A stretch of 64,000 bases of DNA from Faecalicatena contorta (GCF_021531975.1 NZ_JAFBIY010000005.1:62001-126000), one strand, 5' to 3'. Shown: positions 1 through 8,402, counted from the stretch's first letter. Notes: generated by a model not told the origin, from the sequence alone. Program-made: numbers and translations.

Positions 1-2
1 CT

Positions 3-647
3 ATGACAAGATGGATGTGTAGGAAATGTGGTCCTGTTCCACAGTGTAATCCGCAACCAGCGGCAAGAATAAAAGCTCTTAAACAAGCTGGATATTATAT
101 TGCAACTATGAAAATGGATTGTGCCACATGTGGTGGAAAACAGTTTTTTGACTTACTGATTCGATTACCAAGAAAAGCTGCTGATAATGAAAAAAGATTT
201 TCTATTTCTGTAAACTTACAGAATAGAATTAAAGATGTTTTGCCATTAAAAGACGTTTGTTTTGATACTCCATTAAAACCATCAGAAGTAGTTATTGATC
301 ATAAATTCCCTTCATCAAGATGGGTGAATGGTGAAACTGTCAATGAGACCACGATGTCAGAAGAAAAAATCAGAAACAAATTTCAGATATTGACTAATCA
401 GACCAATTTACAAAAGGAACGTTATTGTAAGCGGTGCGTTTCTACTGGAAAACGTGGTGATTTCTTTGGTATTGAGTGGTATTATCAGGGAGATACTGAA
501 TGGAGAGGAAGTTCAAAAGCTGATGAAAATGGTTGTATCGGATGTTGTTGGTACGATATGGCTGAATGGAAGAAGCAATTTAATCGTTATCTCACTTATA
601 AAGAAGGGATTGAAAAAATTATTGAAAAAGGTGGTAACAAAGAATGA
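3..647 (+). CDS. Putative HNH type II restriction endonuclease
   Basis: Likely the nuclease half of a restriction-modification pair. It has cysteine pairs at residues 6/9 and 40/43, then an HNH-like core with the I-D-H-K-F segment around residues 98-102 and an N-x-T-N-L-Q segment ahead of a C-x-x-C pair at 142/145, a layout typical of zinc-bound HNH nucleases. The gene overlaps the next one, a cytosine methyltransferase, by four bases (ATGA), which implies translational coupling. No ribosome binding site is visible before the first ATG because the window starts there, so the N-terminus may be incomplete. It is AT-rich compared with the mobilization genes downstream. Family assignment comes from motif and context; recognition sequence is unknown. 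Confidence 0.6.
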   Translation: MTRWMCRKCGPVPQCNPQPAARIKALKQAGYYIATMKMDCATCGGKQFFDLLIRLPRKAADNEKRFSISVNLQNRIKDVLPLKDVCFDTPLKPSEVVIDHKFPSSRWVNGETVNETTMSEEKIRNKFQILTNQTNLQKERYCKRCVSTGKRGDFFGIEWYYQGDTEWRGSSKADENGCIGCCWYDMAEWKKQFNRYLTYKEGIEKIIEKGGNKE

Positions 648-1963
648 TAAAAACAGTTGGAAGCGTTTGCTCAGGTATTGAGGCGGCAACTGTAGCATGG
701 GAACCTTTAGGATTTAAATTTCAGTGGTTATCGGAGATTGCTACTTTTCCCACCAAAGTTCTAGCAGAGAAATATCCATCTGTTCCTAATGTTGGTGATA
801 TGAATAATATCCCAGATTTAATAAGGGAAAAAAGTATAGATTCTCCTGATTTGATATGTGGTGGGACTCCATGTCAAGCATTTTCTTACGCTGGATGGCA
901 AAATGGATTAAATGATGATAGGGGAAACCTAACTCTAAAATTTGTTGATATCATTAATGCTAATGATGAAAGACGATTAGAAGAAAATAAGGATTGTACG
1001 ATTGTATTTTGGGAAAATGTTGAAGGGGTGCTTTCTGATAAAACGAATGCATTTGGATGTATGATATCATCAATGGCAGGACTTTCAGAAGTGCTTGAAA
1101 AAAAACGATGGCCAAATGCTGGATTGTTGAGAGGCCCAAAAAGAAATGTTGCATGGAGAGTTTTAGATGCAAAATATTTTGGAGTGCCACAACAGAGAAA
1201 AAGGTTGTATGTATTGGCAGGAGGAAAAGACTTTAATCCAGAGAATATATTGTTTGAAGAACATAAAGTAAAATTTCCTGATTATCCTACATATGATTTA
1301 GTGGTTGAAAAAGATGGTCATAAATTTGAGGCATTTAGAAGCTATACAGATTGTTTATATTCTGCATATGGAACTAAATGGAATGGAAATGCTGCAGCAT
1401 ACAATGGTTCTCTATTTATAGTTCAGGATGAACGAATTAGAAGAATTTCTCCAATAGAATGTGAAAGATTGATGGGATTTCCAGAAGGCTATACAGATAT
1501 TTCATCAGCAACAAGAACAACTAGGTATCAAGCATTGGGAAATTCGTGGGCTGTTCCAGTTGTAAAGTGGATTGGTCAACGTATGGTAGATACGCAACTA
1601 TCGGATTTGAAAATAATCCCAGATGATCTTGAAGATTATGTTAGCATTTTAAATGACAAATCAGAATTTTATGATTTTGGTAAAGATAGTTTAGTTCCTA
1701 AGAATGGGAAAATAATAAACTGTACTTCTATCCCAGAAAAATGTAAGTTTAAGAATTTGTTAGATATTCTATCACCTGATGCACCTGAAGAAATATACAT
1801 ATCTCCTGTTGGTTGTAATGGGATTGTGAGGAGAAAACAGGAAAGAAATCTATCAATTAATCTTAGGCTAGAAGAAGTATTGATATCTATTGCCTCACAG
1901 ATGTCGCCTGAAGAAATCGAAAAAAGATCTCGTGTGCAAAAAAGAGGTAGATTTAGCAATTGA
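644..1963 (+). CDS. DNA (cytosine-5-)-methyltransferase
   Basis: Transfers a methyl group from S-adenosylmethionine to cytosine C5 at the site presumably cut by the upstream nuclease. The conserved motifs appear in order: motif I (VGSVCSGIEAA, about residues 5-15), motif IV with catalytic Cys77 in GGTPCQAFS, ENV of motif VI at 124-126, QQRKRLYVL of motif VIII near 183-191, RRISPIECERLMGFP of motif IX, and the ALGNSWAVPVV motif X. The target recognition region between VIII and IX is short. A tail of about 120 residues follows motif X and is not explained by the core fold. Start ATG overlaps the nuclease stop. A strong hairpin terminator follows the stop, so the pair looks like a closed two-gene unit. 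Confidence 0.93.
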   Translation: MIKTVGSVCSGIEAATVAWEPLGFKFQWLSEIATFPTKVLAEKYPSVPNVGDMNNIPDLIREKSIDSPDLICGGTPCQAFSYAGWQNGLNDDRGNLTLKFVDIINANDERRLEENKDCTIVFWENVEGVLSDKTNAFGCMISSMAGLSEVLEKKRWPNAGLLRGPKRNVAWRVLDAKYFGVPQQRKRLYVLAGGKDFNPENILFEEHKVKFPDYPTYDLVVEKDGHKFEAFRSYTDCLYSAYGTKWNGNAAAYNGSLFIVQDERIRRISPIECERLMGFPEGYTDISSATRTTRYQALGNSWAVPVVKWIGQRMVDTQLSDLKIIPDDLEDYVSILNDKSEFYDFGKDSLVPKNGKIINCTSIPEKCKFKNLLDILSPDAPEEIYISPVGCNGIVRRKQERNLSINLRLEEVLISIASQMSPEEIEKRSRVQKRGRFSN

Positions 1964-1980
1964 TAATAGACAGTCCAAAG

Positions 1981-2012
1981 GGCATCAACTGTAAAATAGT
2001 TGGTGCCTTTTG
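1981..2012 (+). terminator. Rho-independent terminator after R-M pair
   Basis: A 10-bp stem (GGCATCAACT / AGTTGGTGCC, one G-T pair) with a seven-base loop is followed by TTTTGTATT. It lies 17 bases after the methyltransferase stop. Confidence 0.8.
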
Positions 2013-2041
2013 TATTGCTTATTAAGCCCAGAGAGGAAGCA

Positions 2042-2113
2042 ATGAAAAAACTGAATAAGATCGATAAGGTCAGATATGAGAGCCGATACGATTGGACTTT
2101 TTCAAAAAAGTGA
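2042..2113 (+). CDS. Possible 23-residue leader peptide with downstream hairpin
   Basis: A short ATG frame with a good ribosome binding site (GAGGAAG, 2033-2039) encodes a basic, Lys/Arg/Tyr-containing 23-mer. An imperfect stem, AGAGCCG (2079-2085) with CGGCTCT (2122-2128), brackets its 3' half and stop codon and is followed by a T-rich run, which is the arrangement of a translation-coupled attenuator. I do not recognise the peptide. Similar short leaders occur before mobile-element genes, but no function can be assigned here. Confidence 0.3.
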   Translation: MKKLNKIDKVRYESRYDWTFSKK

Positions 2114-2334
2114 CAAAGTGCCGGCTCTTATTTTTTGAGAAAATCCGATTTGAGGATTTTTGAAAAACCGGATGAAATAAAAATTCCGGCAGATGGGACA
2201 GTGGCGGAAATTATATTTTGTCCGGCGGGTGTACAGAGGGCGGAGCCCTTTGTGCAGGGAATGCAAAGGGGCGGCAGCTCCATGCTGGGGTTAAGGGGCA
2301 AAGCCCATTATCGGGTCAAGGGTGAAACGCATTG

Positions 2335-2370
2335 CCCAGTGATTTGACGCCTGCGTCAAGTCGTACTGGG
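2335..2370 (+). other. oriT-like palindrome upstream of MobV relaxase
   Basis: Nested inverted repeat. The outer arms are CCCAGT (2335-2340) and ACTGGG (2365-2370); the inner arms are GATTTGACGC and GCGTCAAGTC around a CT centre, complementary apart from one G-T pair. It lies about 170 bases before the relaxase start, inside a 550-base stretch with no convincing gene (1964-2540). MobV relaxases nick at palindromic sites just upstream of their own gene, so this is the best oriT candidate for the mobilizable element. The nick site cannot be placed from sequence alone. Confidence 0.55.
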
Positions 2371-2540
2371 TATTATCTGGCGAAATTGTGTTACCTAAAA
2401 TCAATTTTCAGGAATGCCCGCCACATGAAAAATGCTTGTGGAAACCAAGAGGCAGATAATGGGAAGACCACAGAAAGGAACAGGATGGAAAACAGGAAAA
2501 AAGAAAAAATGCAGAATCGATGAAAGGGGGAATGAAGGAA

Positions 2541-3785
2541 ATGAGGGCAACAAGGCATAATGGCAGATCGGGAAAACATGGTGTTTATAATCCAAAGCAC
2601 AATGACAGAAAATTCGATATTGCCAACAGCGACCATATTGATGCAGAGAGGGAAAAGCAGAATATCTATTGGGACTGTTACCGGGGGTATGTCCAGAACC
2701 CTTCGGACAGGACATTGAGGGAGTGGGGACCGGTCGAGCCGGAAGCAAGTTTCCATGATATTGAGAAGATGTATTATGAAGATAATTACAGCGGTTATAT
2801 TCAGGGGCAGAATGCCAGAAATGTGAAGAACCGCCACCCGGAAAGAAACCGGACAACAGAAGATCTGCTGAATAATAAAATGACCTGTCCGGAAGAAACG
2901 ATATTCCAGATCGGAAAGGAAGGGGAGCATATATCGGGAGAACAGCTTTTTGATATTGCAGATACTTTTATGAGAAGGTTCGAGGGGATGTTTGGAGACC
3001 ATGTGCATATTTTAGATTTTGCACTCCATATGGATGAGACTACTCCCCATATCCATGAACGTCACGTTTTTGACTGCAAGAATAAATATGGGGAAATCTG
3101 TCCGCAACAGGAAAAGGCATTGGAAGAACTTGGAATCCCTCTTCCGGATCCGGACAAGCCCAGAGGAAGAAATAATAACCGGAAGATGACGTTTGATCTG
3201 ATCTGCCGGAATCTTCTGTTTGATATCTGCAGGCAGTATGGACTGGAGATCGAGGAAGTGCCGGAATATGGCGGGAAGAAGTATCTGGAAAAACAGGAGT
3301 TTATCATTCAGGCACAGAAAGAAAAAATTGCCCGGCAGGAACAGAGGATAAAGGAACAGGAAGAAAAGATCATGGATAATGAAACGCTGATCGATGAAGT
3401 ATCGGAGATTGCTTATGACAAGGCAGTGGAAGTCGTTACGGAAAAAGTAAAGGCACAGACACAGGAAGAAGATATAAAACTTCTGGATGAACTTTGCAAT
3501 AGCATTGTCCAAAGTCCAAAGAATTCCGATAAGGCAAAAGCAGTCACCAAAAATGTGATCAGGCTGGCGAAAGATAAATTGCGGAATGCGGCAAGGACAG
3601 TGATGGATAAAGTTCAGAAAAATCTCCATGAGCCAGAGGTCAGAAAAGCGAATACGGAGCAGATCAAGAAGAAGGCAAGGACGAGCGTTCTTGATAAACT
3701 GGCTGCCAACAAAAAGCGGATCGCAGAGGAAGAGGCTGCCAGAAAGAAAAACAAAACCCAATATTATGACAGGGATTCCCTGTAA
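2541..3785 (+). CDS. MobV-family relaxase (Mob/Pre, TnpZ-like)
   Basis: Nicks the oriT strand and pilots it during mobilization. The N-terminus carries the H-N-D-R motif in PKHNDRKFD, and the metal-binding signature H-M-D-E-T-T-P-H-I-H, the hallmark HxDExxPHxH of MobV, lies near residues 160-169. The C-terminal half is long, charged and probably coiled-coil (KEKIARQEQRIKEQEEKI and onward). ATGs at 2520 and 2532 are alternatives; 2541 was chosen because AAAGGGGG at 2523-2530 is spaced correctly for it. The company of a CHC2 protein, a VirE ATPase and TnpW points to a Tn4451-type element, whose TnpZ belongs to this family. A strong terminator follows. Confidence 0.88.
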   Translation: MRATRHNGRSGKHGVYNPKHNDRKFDIANSDHIDAEREKQNIYWDCYRGYVQNPSDRTLREWGPVEPEASFHDIEKMYYEDNYSGYIQGQNARNVKNRHPERNRTTEDLLNNKMTCPEETIFQIGKEGEHISGEQLFDIADTFMRRFEGMFGDHVHILDFALHMDETTPHIHERHVFDCKNKYGEICPQQEKALEELGIPLPDPDKPRGRNNNRKMTFDLICRNLLFDICRQYGLEIEEVPEYGGKKYLEKQEFIIQAQKEKIARQEQRIKEQEEKIMDNETLIDEVSEIAYDKAVEVVTEKVKAQTQEEDIKLLDELCNSIVQSPKNSDKAKAVTKNVIRLAKDKLRNAARTVMDKVQKNLHEPEVRKANTEQIKKKARTSVLDKLAANKKRIAEEEAARKKNKTQYYDRDSL

Positions 3786-3786
3786 G

Positions 3787-3837
3787 GAGCATTTTGATTT
3801 ATTCAGTTTTGAATAAAAGTCAGGATGCTCTTTTTTT
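3787..3837 (+). terminator. Terminator after MobV gene
   Basis: Long hairpin with outer arms GAGCAT/ATGCTC and inner arms TTTATTC/GAATAAA, followed by seven T residues. It begins two bases after the relaxase stop. Confidence 0.85.
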
Positions 3838-3886
3838 ATTTTGAACCCGGTCATTATTGACCGCTTTGGAAAGGAGAGGATAAAAA

Positions 3887-4657
3887 GTGGGTGTGTTTGA
3901 AGAAGTCAAGCGGAACGTGACAGTCAGACAGGCTGCTGAATTTTATAGATTTAAGCCCAACAGGAGCGGATTGATCCGATGCATCTTTCATAATGACGGT
4001 ACACCGAGCATGAAAGTAGACCGCAGATATTATTGTTTTGGATGCGGATGCACCGGGGATGTGATCGATTTTACCGCACAGCTCTTTGGTCTGAGATCCA
4101 GAGAAGCGGCCCTGAAGCTGGCAGATGATTTTGGGATCCCTTATGAGAACCGGGGAAGGGATTCTCCCAAAAATGGGAAAAAGTCTCCGGTTAAAGAAAA
4201 AAGGGTAACAGCGGAAACAGACTGGAAAACGGAATGTGTCAGATATACAAAAGCATATCTGGATTACCGCACCCTTCTTCTGGAATGGAAAGAATGTTAT
4301 GCCCCCAAAACCCAAGAGGAAGAATGGGACGATCATTTTGTTGTAGCCCTGAGGGAATTGAGCATTGTGGAATATTATCTTGATATTCTCCTGTTCGGTG
4401 ATGAATGGGATAAAAAAGCACTGGTACAGGAGAACAGGAAGGTGGTGGAAAAGATTGAGCAGGAATGCAGAAAAAATATCAGACATGGAGAGACAGGATG
4501 CCTTGCAGAAAATGGAACAGATGGTGGATCTGTCAGCCGTAGGGGAGATCCGGGAACGTCTGGCGGTGACAAGGCAGGGAACCATCAAAGGGACAATGCA
4601 GAATTACATGATCGTATTAAAAGAAGATCCCCTTCTCAAAGGGAGCCTGCGTTATAA
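3887..4657 (+). CDS. CHC2 zinc-finger primase-type protein
   Basis: Probably a DnaG-like zinc-binding protein serving replication of the mobilizable element. Residues Cys32, His35, Cys50 and Cys53 form the C-x2-H...C-x2-C finger within a segment typical of primase N-termini (CIFHNDGTPSMKV, then YYCFGCGCTGDVIDF). No TOPRIM domain follows; the remainder is a helical region of unknown fold. The GTG start is preceded by AAGGAGAGG with eight-base spacing. The last 58 codons or so overlap the next gene in another frame and encode an unnatural-looking Gly/Ser/Arg tail, so the useful protein probably ends near residue 200. Confidence 0.8.
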   Translation: MGVFEEVKRNVTVRQAAEFYRFKPNRSGLIRCIFHNDGTPSMKVDRRYYCFGCGCTGDVIDFTAQLFGLRSREAALKLADDFGIPYENRGRDSPKNGKKSPVKEKRVTAETDWKTECVRYTKAYLDYRTLLLEWKECYAPKTQEEEWDDHFVVALRELSIVEYYLDILLFGDEWDKKALVQENRKVVEKIEQECRKNIRHGETGCLAENGTDGGSVSRRGDPGTSGGDKAGNHQRDNAELHDRIKRRSPSQREPAL

Positions 4658-5867
4658 CCTGCTGAACCAGAGGATCGACATTGTGAAGATTCTCTGGTGG
4701 AATGACGAGATCTGCCCGATGACGGATGCAGGACGGGATTTCTTTTACCTCTACTTCGAGAAATATTATGATCTGGGCAATGAGAAAAATATGGACAAAG
4801 CACTTCGGACTGTTGCAGCCAGCAACCAGTATCATCCGATCTGCGAATATCTGAACAAGCTGGAGTGGGATGGCACAGAACGTATCCGGTATGTATTGAA
4901 GCGGTATATGGGGGCAGATGATTCGGATATGGTATATGAATGCCTGAAGCATTTTATGATGGAAGCACTGCTCCGTATCTTCAAGCCGGGATATAAAGCA
5001 GACGAAATGCTCTGCCTTGTGGGAACACAGGGGGCAGGGAAATCTACATTTTTCCGTTTCCTTGCGATCAAGGATGAATGGTTTTCGGATGACCTTAGAA
5101 ACCTGAATGACAACAAGATCTATGAGAAGCTCCGGGGGCACTGGATCATGGAAATGTCCGAGATGATAGCTGCGATCAGTGCCAAGAACAATGAAGAGAT
5201 CAAATCGTTCCTGAGCAGGCAGAAAGATACTTTCCGTAATGCGTATGGGAAATTTGAAGAGGACAGACCGAGGCAGTGCCTGTTTGCCGGGACAACGAAT
5301 ACAAGGCAGTTCCTTCCCTTTGACCGCACCGGAGCCAGACGTTTCCTTCCCATCGAGGTGGATGCTTCCAAAATGGAAAAGCATATCTTAGATGATGAAA
5401 AAGAGTCCAGGGCATATTTTGACCAGCTGTGGGCGGAAGCAATGGTCATCTTCAATTCCTGTGAGGATAAAGGCAGCCTGCTGAAATTTTCAAAGGAAAT
5501 GGAAATGCAGATCAATGAATACCGGAAACAGTTCATGCAGGAAGATACCATGGCGGGACAGGTTCAGGGGTGGCTGGATGGTTACTCCGGGACTTATGTA
5601 TGTTCCCGGCAGATATGGAAAGATGCCTTCAACCATTATGACGGAGAACCGAAAAAATATGAGACCAATGAGATATGCCAGATCATGGACACACAGATCA
5701 TCGGATGGAAAAGAGGCGGTTATCATCGTTTCTCAAAAGAAGGTTATGGCACACAGCGGTGCTGGATCAGAGAGGGAAAGGAAGAAACGGAGACTGTCAA
5801 CGAACCGGACAAAGATGGCTTTATAAAACTGACAGAAGGGGAGCAGATGGAGCTGCCTTTTGACTAG
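4485..5867 (+). CDS. VirE-type P-loop ATPase/helicase
   Basis: Member of the virulence-associated E family, superfamily-3-like ATPases that accompany CHC2 primase proteins in mobile elements. The Walker A motif GTQGAGKST is at about residues 179-187, followed by a Walker B-like region around HWIMEMSEM and the sensor-like segment CLFAGTTNTRQFLP with RTGARRFLPIEVD. The chosen ATG starts inside the upstream gene in the +1 frame; AGGA at 4461-4464 is rather far, so the exact start is uncertain and ATG 4512 is an alternative. It probably works with the CHC2 protein at the iteron-like region just downstream. Confidence 0.82.
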   Translation: MERQDALQKMEQMVDLSAVGEIRERLAVTRQGTIKGTMQNYMIVLKEDPLLKGSLRYNLLNQRIDIVKILWWNDEICPMTDAGRDFFYLYFEKYYDLGNEKNMDKALRTVAASNQYHPICEYLNKLEWDGTERIRYVLKRYMGADDSDMVYECLKHFMMEALLRIFKPGYKADEMLCLVGTQGAGKSTFFRFLAIKDEWFSDDLRNLNDNKIYEKLRGHWIMEMSEMIAAISAKNNEEIKSFLSRQKDTFRNAYGKFEEDRPRQCLFAGTTNTRQFLPFDRTGARRFLPIEVDASKMEKHILDDEKESRAYFDQLWAEAMVIFNSCEDKGSLLKFSKEMEMQINEYRKQFMQEDTMAGQVQGWLDGYSGTYVCSRQIWKDAFNHYDGEPKKYETNEICQIMDTQIIGWKRGGYHRFSKEGYGTQRCWIREGKEETETVNEPDKDGFIKLTEGEQMELPFD

Positions 5868-5931
5868 CCTGACAGGGAGAGGATGGTCATAACAGCCGGA
5901 TTTTCATTTTTTTTGACCATTCGTTTACTGG

Positions 5932-6094
5932 TTGTTGACATTTTTGTTGACCGGAAAAAGCCTTTAAATATCAGCTTTTCCGGCATATTTCTTTACTGTC
6001 AACAAAGATATTTAAAAAAGATAAATATTGTTATAAGAAGGAAGGGCTTTGGAACTGAATTTATTTTAATAAAAGTTTCAAGTGCCTTGTTGAC
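5932..6094 (+). repeat. TTGTTGAC iteron-like cluster and hairpin (candidate origin)
   Basis: The 326-base gap 5868-6193 has no convincing gene. It holds three forward TTGTTGAC copies (5932, 5944, 6087) and one reverse copy, GTCAACAA (5998), plus a hairpin with arms CCGGAAAA and TTTTCCGG (5951-5983), embedded in AT-rich sequence. Placed immediately after primase and ATPase genes, this is what a small replication origin could look like. Origin function is inference. Confidence 0.4.
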
Positions 6095-6193
6095 ATTGAC
6101 AGCGGGAATAAAATCCCGGATTGAGATACTGTCCCGGCGGGGAAGAATAACTGTTCTCTCTCTGTCGGGCATATCAGAAAAGGAGAAACATTT

Positions 6194-6376
6194 ATGGAAA
6201 ATAGAAATACAGTTCTGGATGCAGAAGAAAAAAATCCGGATTATGAAAAGAAAATCGGTAACACCTGTTATCAGGTCAATTACTACTTCAATCAAAACTC
6301 TACGATGACCATGCAGGAAAAAGTAATGAAAATTATGAAGGCAGAGTTAGATATGGAAGTCCGCAACCCAGCTTAA
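6194..6376 (+). CDS. TnpW-family transposon-encoded protein
   Basis: A 60-residue protein matching the pattern of the TnpW family of Tn4451-like elements: acidic N-terminus, then KIGNTCYQVNYYFNQNS, a short helical segment with EKVMKIMKAEL, and a short tail. The molecular role of TnpW is unknown in the family. The start has a clear AAAAGGAG site. The stop codon lies within a small hairpin (AACCCAG 6365-6371 / CTGGGTT 6380-6386). It is the last gene of the mobilizable element before the truncated VirD4 gene, about 70 bases away, so it marks the right end. Confidence 0.75.
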   Translation: MENRNTVLDAEEKNPDYEKKIGNTCYQVNYYFNQNSTMTMQEKVMKIMKAELDMEVRNPA

Positions 6377-6443
6377 ATACTGGGTTTGCTGGCATTTTGA
6401 AAAAAATAGACATTTATTCAAATTCCTTATTGACGAAACAGTA

Positions 6444-7736
6444 CCCAAAGGTACCATTATTGTTGAATGCGGCACAATGTTAGTCCGTCATGGATACCGG
6501 ATCAAGGTTCTGAATACGATCAATTTCAAAAAATCCATGCACTATAATCCGTTTCACTATATCCGGAGCGAAAAAGATATCCTGAAACTGGTGAATACGA
6601 TCATTGCAAATACAAAAGGGGAAGGAGAAAAAGCAACCGAAGATTTCTGGGTCAAGGCTGAACGTCTTCTCTACACTGCTCTGATTGGATACATCTGGTA
6701 TGAAGCACCGGAGGAAGAACAGAATTTTGCTACTCTTCTGGAATTTATCAATGCCAGTGAAACCAGAGAAGAAGATGAAGAATTCAAAAATGCAGTGGAT
6801 GAACTATTTGAAGAGCTGGAAGCGGAGAATCCGGAACATTTTGCAGTACGCCAGTACCGCAAATATAAGCTGGCAGCCGGAAAAACTGCCAAATCTATCT
6901 TAATTAGCTGTGGTGCCAGGTTAGCCCCATTTGATATTGCAGAGCTTCGGGAGCTGACACGATACGATGAGATGGAGCTTGACATGCTGGGAGACCAGAA
7001 GACAGCCATGTTTGTCATTATCAGTGATACAGATGACACCTTCAACTTTATTGTTGCTATCATGTACACCCAGCTTTTCAATCTGCTTTGCGATAAAGCA
7101 GATGATGAGCATGGAGGAAGATTGCCTTATCATGTCCGTCTGTTGCTGGATGAGTTCAGTAATATCGGGCAGATTCCAAAATTCGACAAGCTGATTGCTA
7201 CGATCCGAAGCCGGGAGATCTCTGCTTCCATTATTTTGCAGTCACAGTCTCAGCTAAAGACAATTTATAAGGATGCGGCAGAAACCATCATAGGCAACTG
7301 TGATACGGTTTTATTTCTTGGCGGAAAAGAAAGCTCTACCCTAAAGGAGATATCCGAAACCCTTGGAAAAGAGACCATTGATCTGTATAACACTTCAGAT
7401 ACCAGAGGGAATAACCGCTCCTATGGACTGAATTATCAGAAGACAGGAAAAGATCTGATGAGTCGGGATGAGCTGGCAGTCATGGATGGCAATAAGTGTA
7501 TCCTGCAGCTTCGAGGTGTTCGTCCGTTTTTCAGTGACAAATATGATATTACGAAGCACAGAAGGTATAAGGAGCTTTCTGATTACAACAGGAAAAATGA
7601 GTTCGATATCGAAAAGTATCTGGAACACAAGCTGGTTATTTCCAGAGATACAGCATTTGAAATGCATGAATACGAAATAACGAAAGAAGACATTGCAGCC
7701 ATAGAGGCTGAGGAAGGAGAACGATATGTGGATTAG
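6444..7736 (+). pseudogene. VirD4/TcpA-type coupling protein, N-terminus missing
   Basis: Conjugative coupling ATPase that would link the relaxosome to the transfer channel. Recognisable homology begins at PKGTIIVECG (codons from 6444), which in intact members is preceded by a conserved T-D. It runs through NTINFKKSMHYNPFHYI, an intact Walker B (RLLLDEFSNIG) and the SQSQLKTIY segment to a normal C-terminus. The two membrane helices and the Walker A P-loop, about 180-200 residues, are missing, and the codons upstream of PKGT belong to the mobilizable element's end. An internal ATG at 6477 could give a 419-residue product but lacks a ribosome binding site. As it stands it cannot bind ATP normally. 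The missing 5' part should lie left of the window. Confidence 0.85.
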
Positions 7737-8028
7737 ACCAATGAGACGCAGGGGGAGAAGTGAATCTCTCTTTGTATTTGAATTTACTTCTATTGAAGAG
7801 GATTATATTCCGTTTATCCTCCATATGGAGAAGATTACAGCATTGATCCCCACGGAAAAGTGTAAAGCATATTTTGGTGAGCTGATTGATAAGCTCCGGT
7901 CCAGATGTGACAACCGATATGCCGCAGGAGAGGTGGTAGCTTCGACATTTTTATTTGATGATGAAATGGCAGAGCTGGCAACTCATATGGCATATCTGCT
8001 CCTGCTTGTGGAGCCTGTAAAGAAATAG
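7726..8028 (+). CDS. Hypothetical protein of the transfer operon
   Basis: A 100-residue protein overlapping the VirD4 stop by 11 bases, with GAAGGAGA before its ATG. No motif that I recognise. It has a basic N-terminus (RPMRRRGR), then an alternating acidic/hydrophobic stretch, and a leucine-rich C-terminus (MAYLLLLVEPVKK). The overlap with VirD4 argues that it is translated as part of the ICE transfer operon and may be a small helper of the coupling protein; this is context only. A hairpin terminator follows 20 bases later. Confidence 0.6.
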   Translation: MWIRPMRRRGRSESLFVFEFTSIEEDYIPFILHMEKITALIPTEKCKAYFGELIDKLRSRCDNRYAAGEVVASTFLFDDEMAELATHMAYLLLLVEPVKK

Positions 8029-8048
8029 GAAGCAGACAGTATTGAGAA

Positions 8049-8074
8049 CCGTTCCATAGGGAGCGGATTTTTTT
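8049..8074 (+). terminator. Intra-operon terminator before Maff2 gene
   Basis: Stem CCGTTCC (8049-8055) with GGAGCGG (8060-8066), one G-T pair, tetraloop ATAG, followed by seven T residues. It sits within the transfer operon, so readthrough or antitermination would be needed for VirD4-initiated transcripts to reach the channel genes. Confidence 0.75.
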
Positions 8075-8186
8075 GTCTGATGGAGGCTTGTATGAGGATA
8101 AGAAACAGATCGCCCTGTTCCTGGGGAGACAGGAACACCGAAAAAAGAAAGAAGAAAAGAAAAATCAAATGAAGGAGGAAAAATAT

Positions 8187-8402
8187 ATGGGATTTTTTAC
8201 GAGCGCAATTAATATTTTGCAGACACTGGTAGTTGCCATCGGGGCCGGCCTTGGAGTCTGGGGTGTCATCAACCTGATGGAAGGTTATGGAAATGACAAT
8301 CCGGGGGCAAAGTCTCAGGGAATCAAACAGCTTATGAGCGGTGGTGGTGTAATCCTCATCGGTACTCAGTTAATTCCGCTTCTTAGTGGACTGTTTGGTT
8401 AA
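8187..8402 (+). CDS. Maff2-family (VirB2/TrbC-like) membrane protein
   Basis: A 71-residue protein with two predicted membrane helices (roughly residues 8-29 and 50-68) split by a polar loop, GYGNDNPGAKSQG. The pattern matches the Maff2 family of Tn1549-like elements, thought to be the pilin-like VirB2 counterpart of the conjugation channel. The start at 8187 has an AAGGAGG site with ideal spacing; an upstream in-frame extension to 8073 crosses the terminator and is not credible. It lies directly ahead of the TrbL-like gene. Confidence 0.82.
   Translation: MGFFTSAINILQTLVVAIGAGLGVWGVINLMEGYGNDNPGAKSQGIKQLMSGGGVILIGTQLIPLLSGLFG

Noticed and set aside
2135-2347. 70-codon frame in the gap before the MobV relaxase
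   Set aside because: No ribosome binding site, low-complexity Gly/Arg composition, and it ends in the oriT palindrome; treated as non-coding.
4471-4477. A-AAA-AAT slippery heptamer in the CHC2 frame, possible -1 frameshift into VirE
   Set aside because: The VirE gene is in the +1 frame relative to CHC2, so a -1 slip would not enter it.
5883-6308. 141-codon frame covering the TTGTTGAC region
   Set aside because: Implausible protein composition, no start signal, and it overlaps the convincing TnpW gene in another frame.
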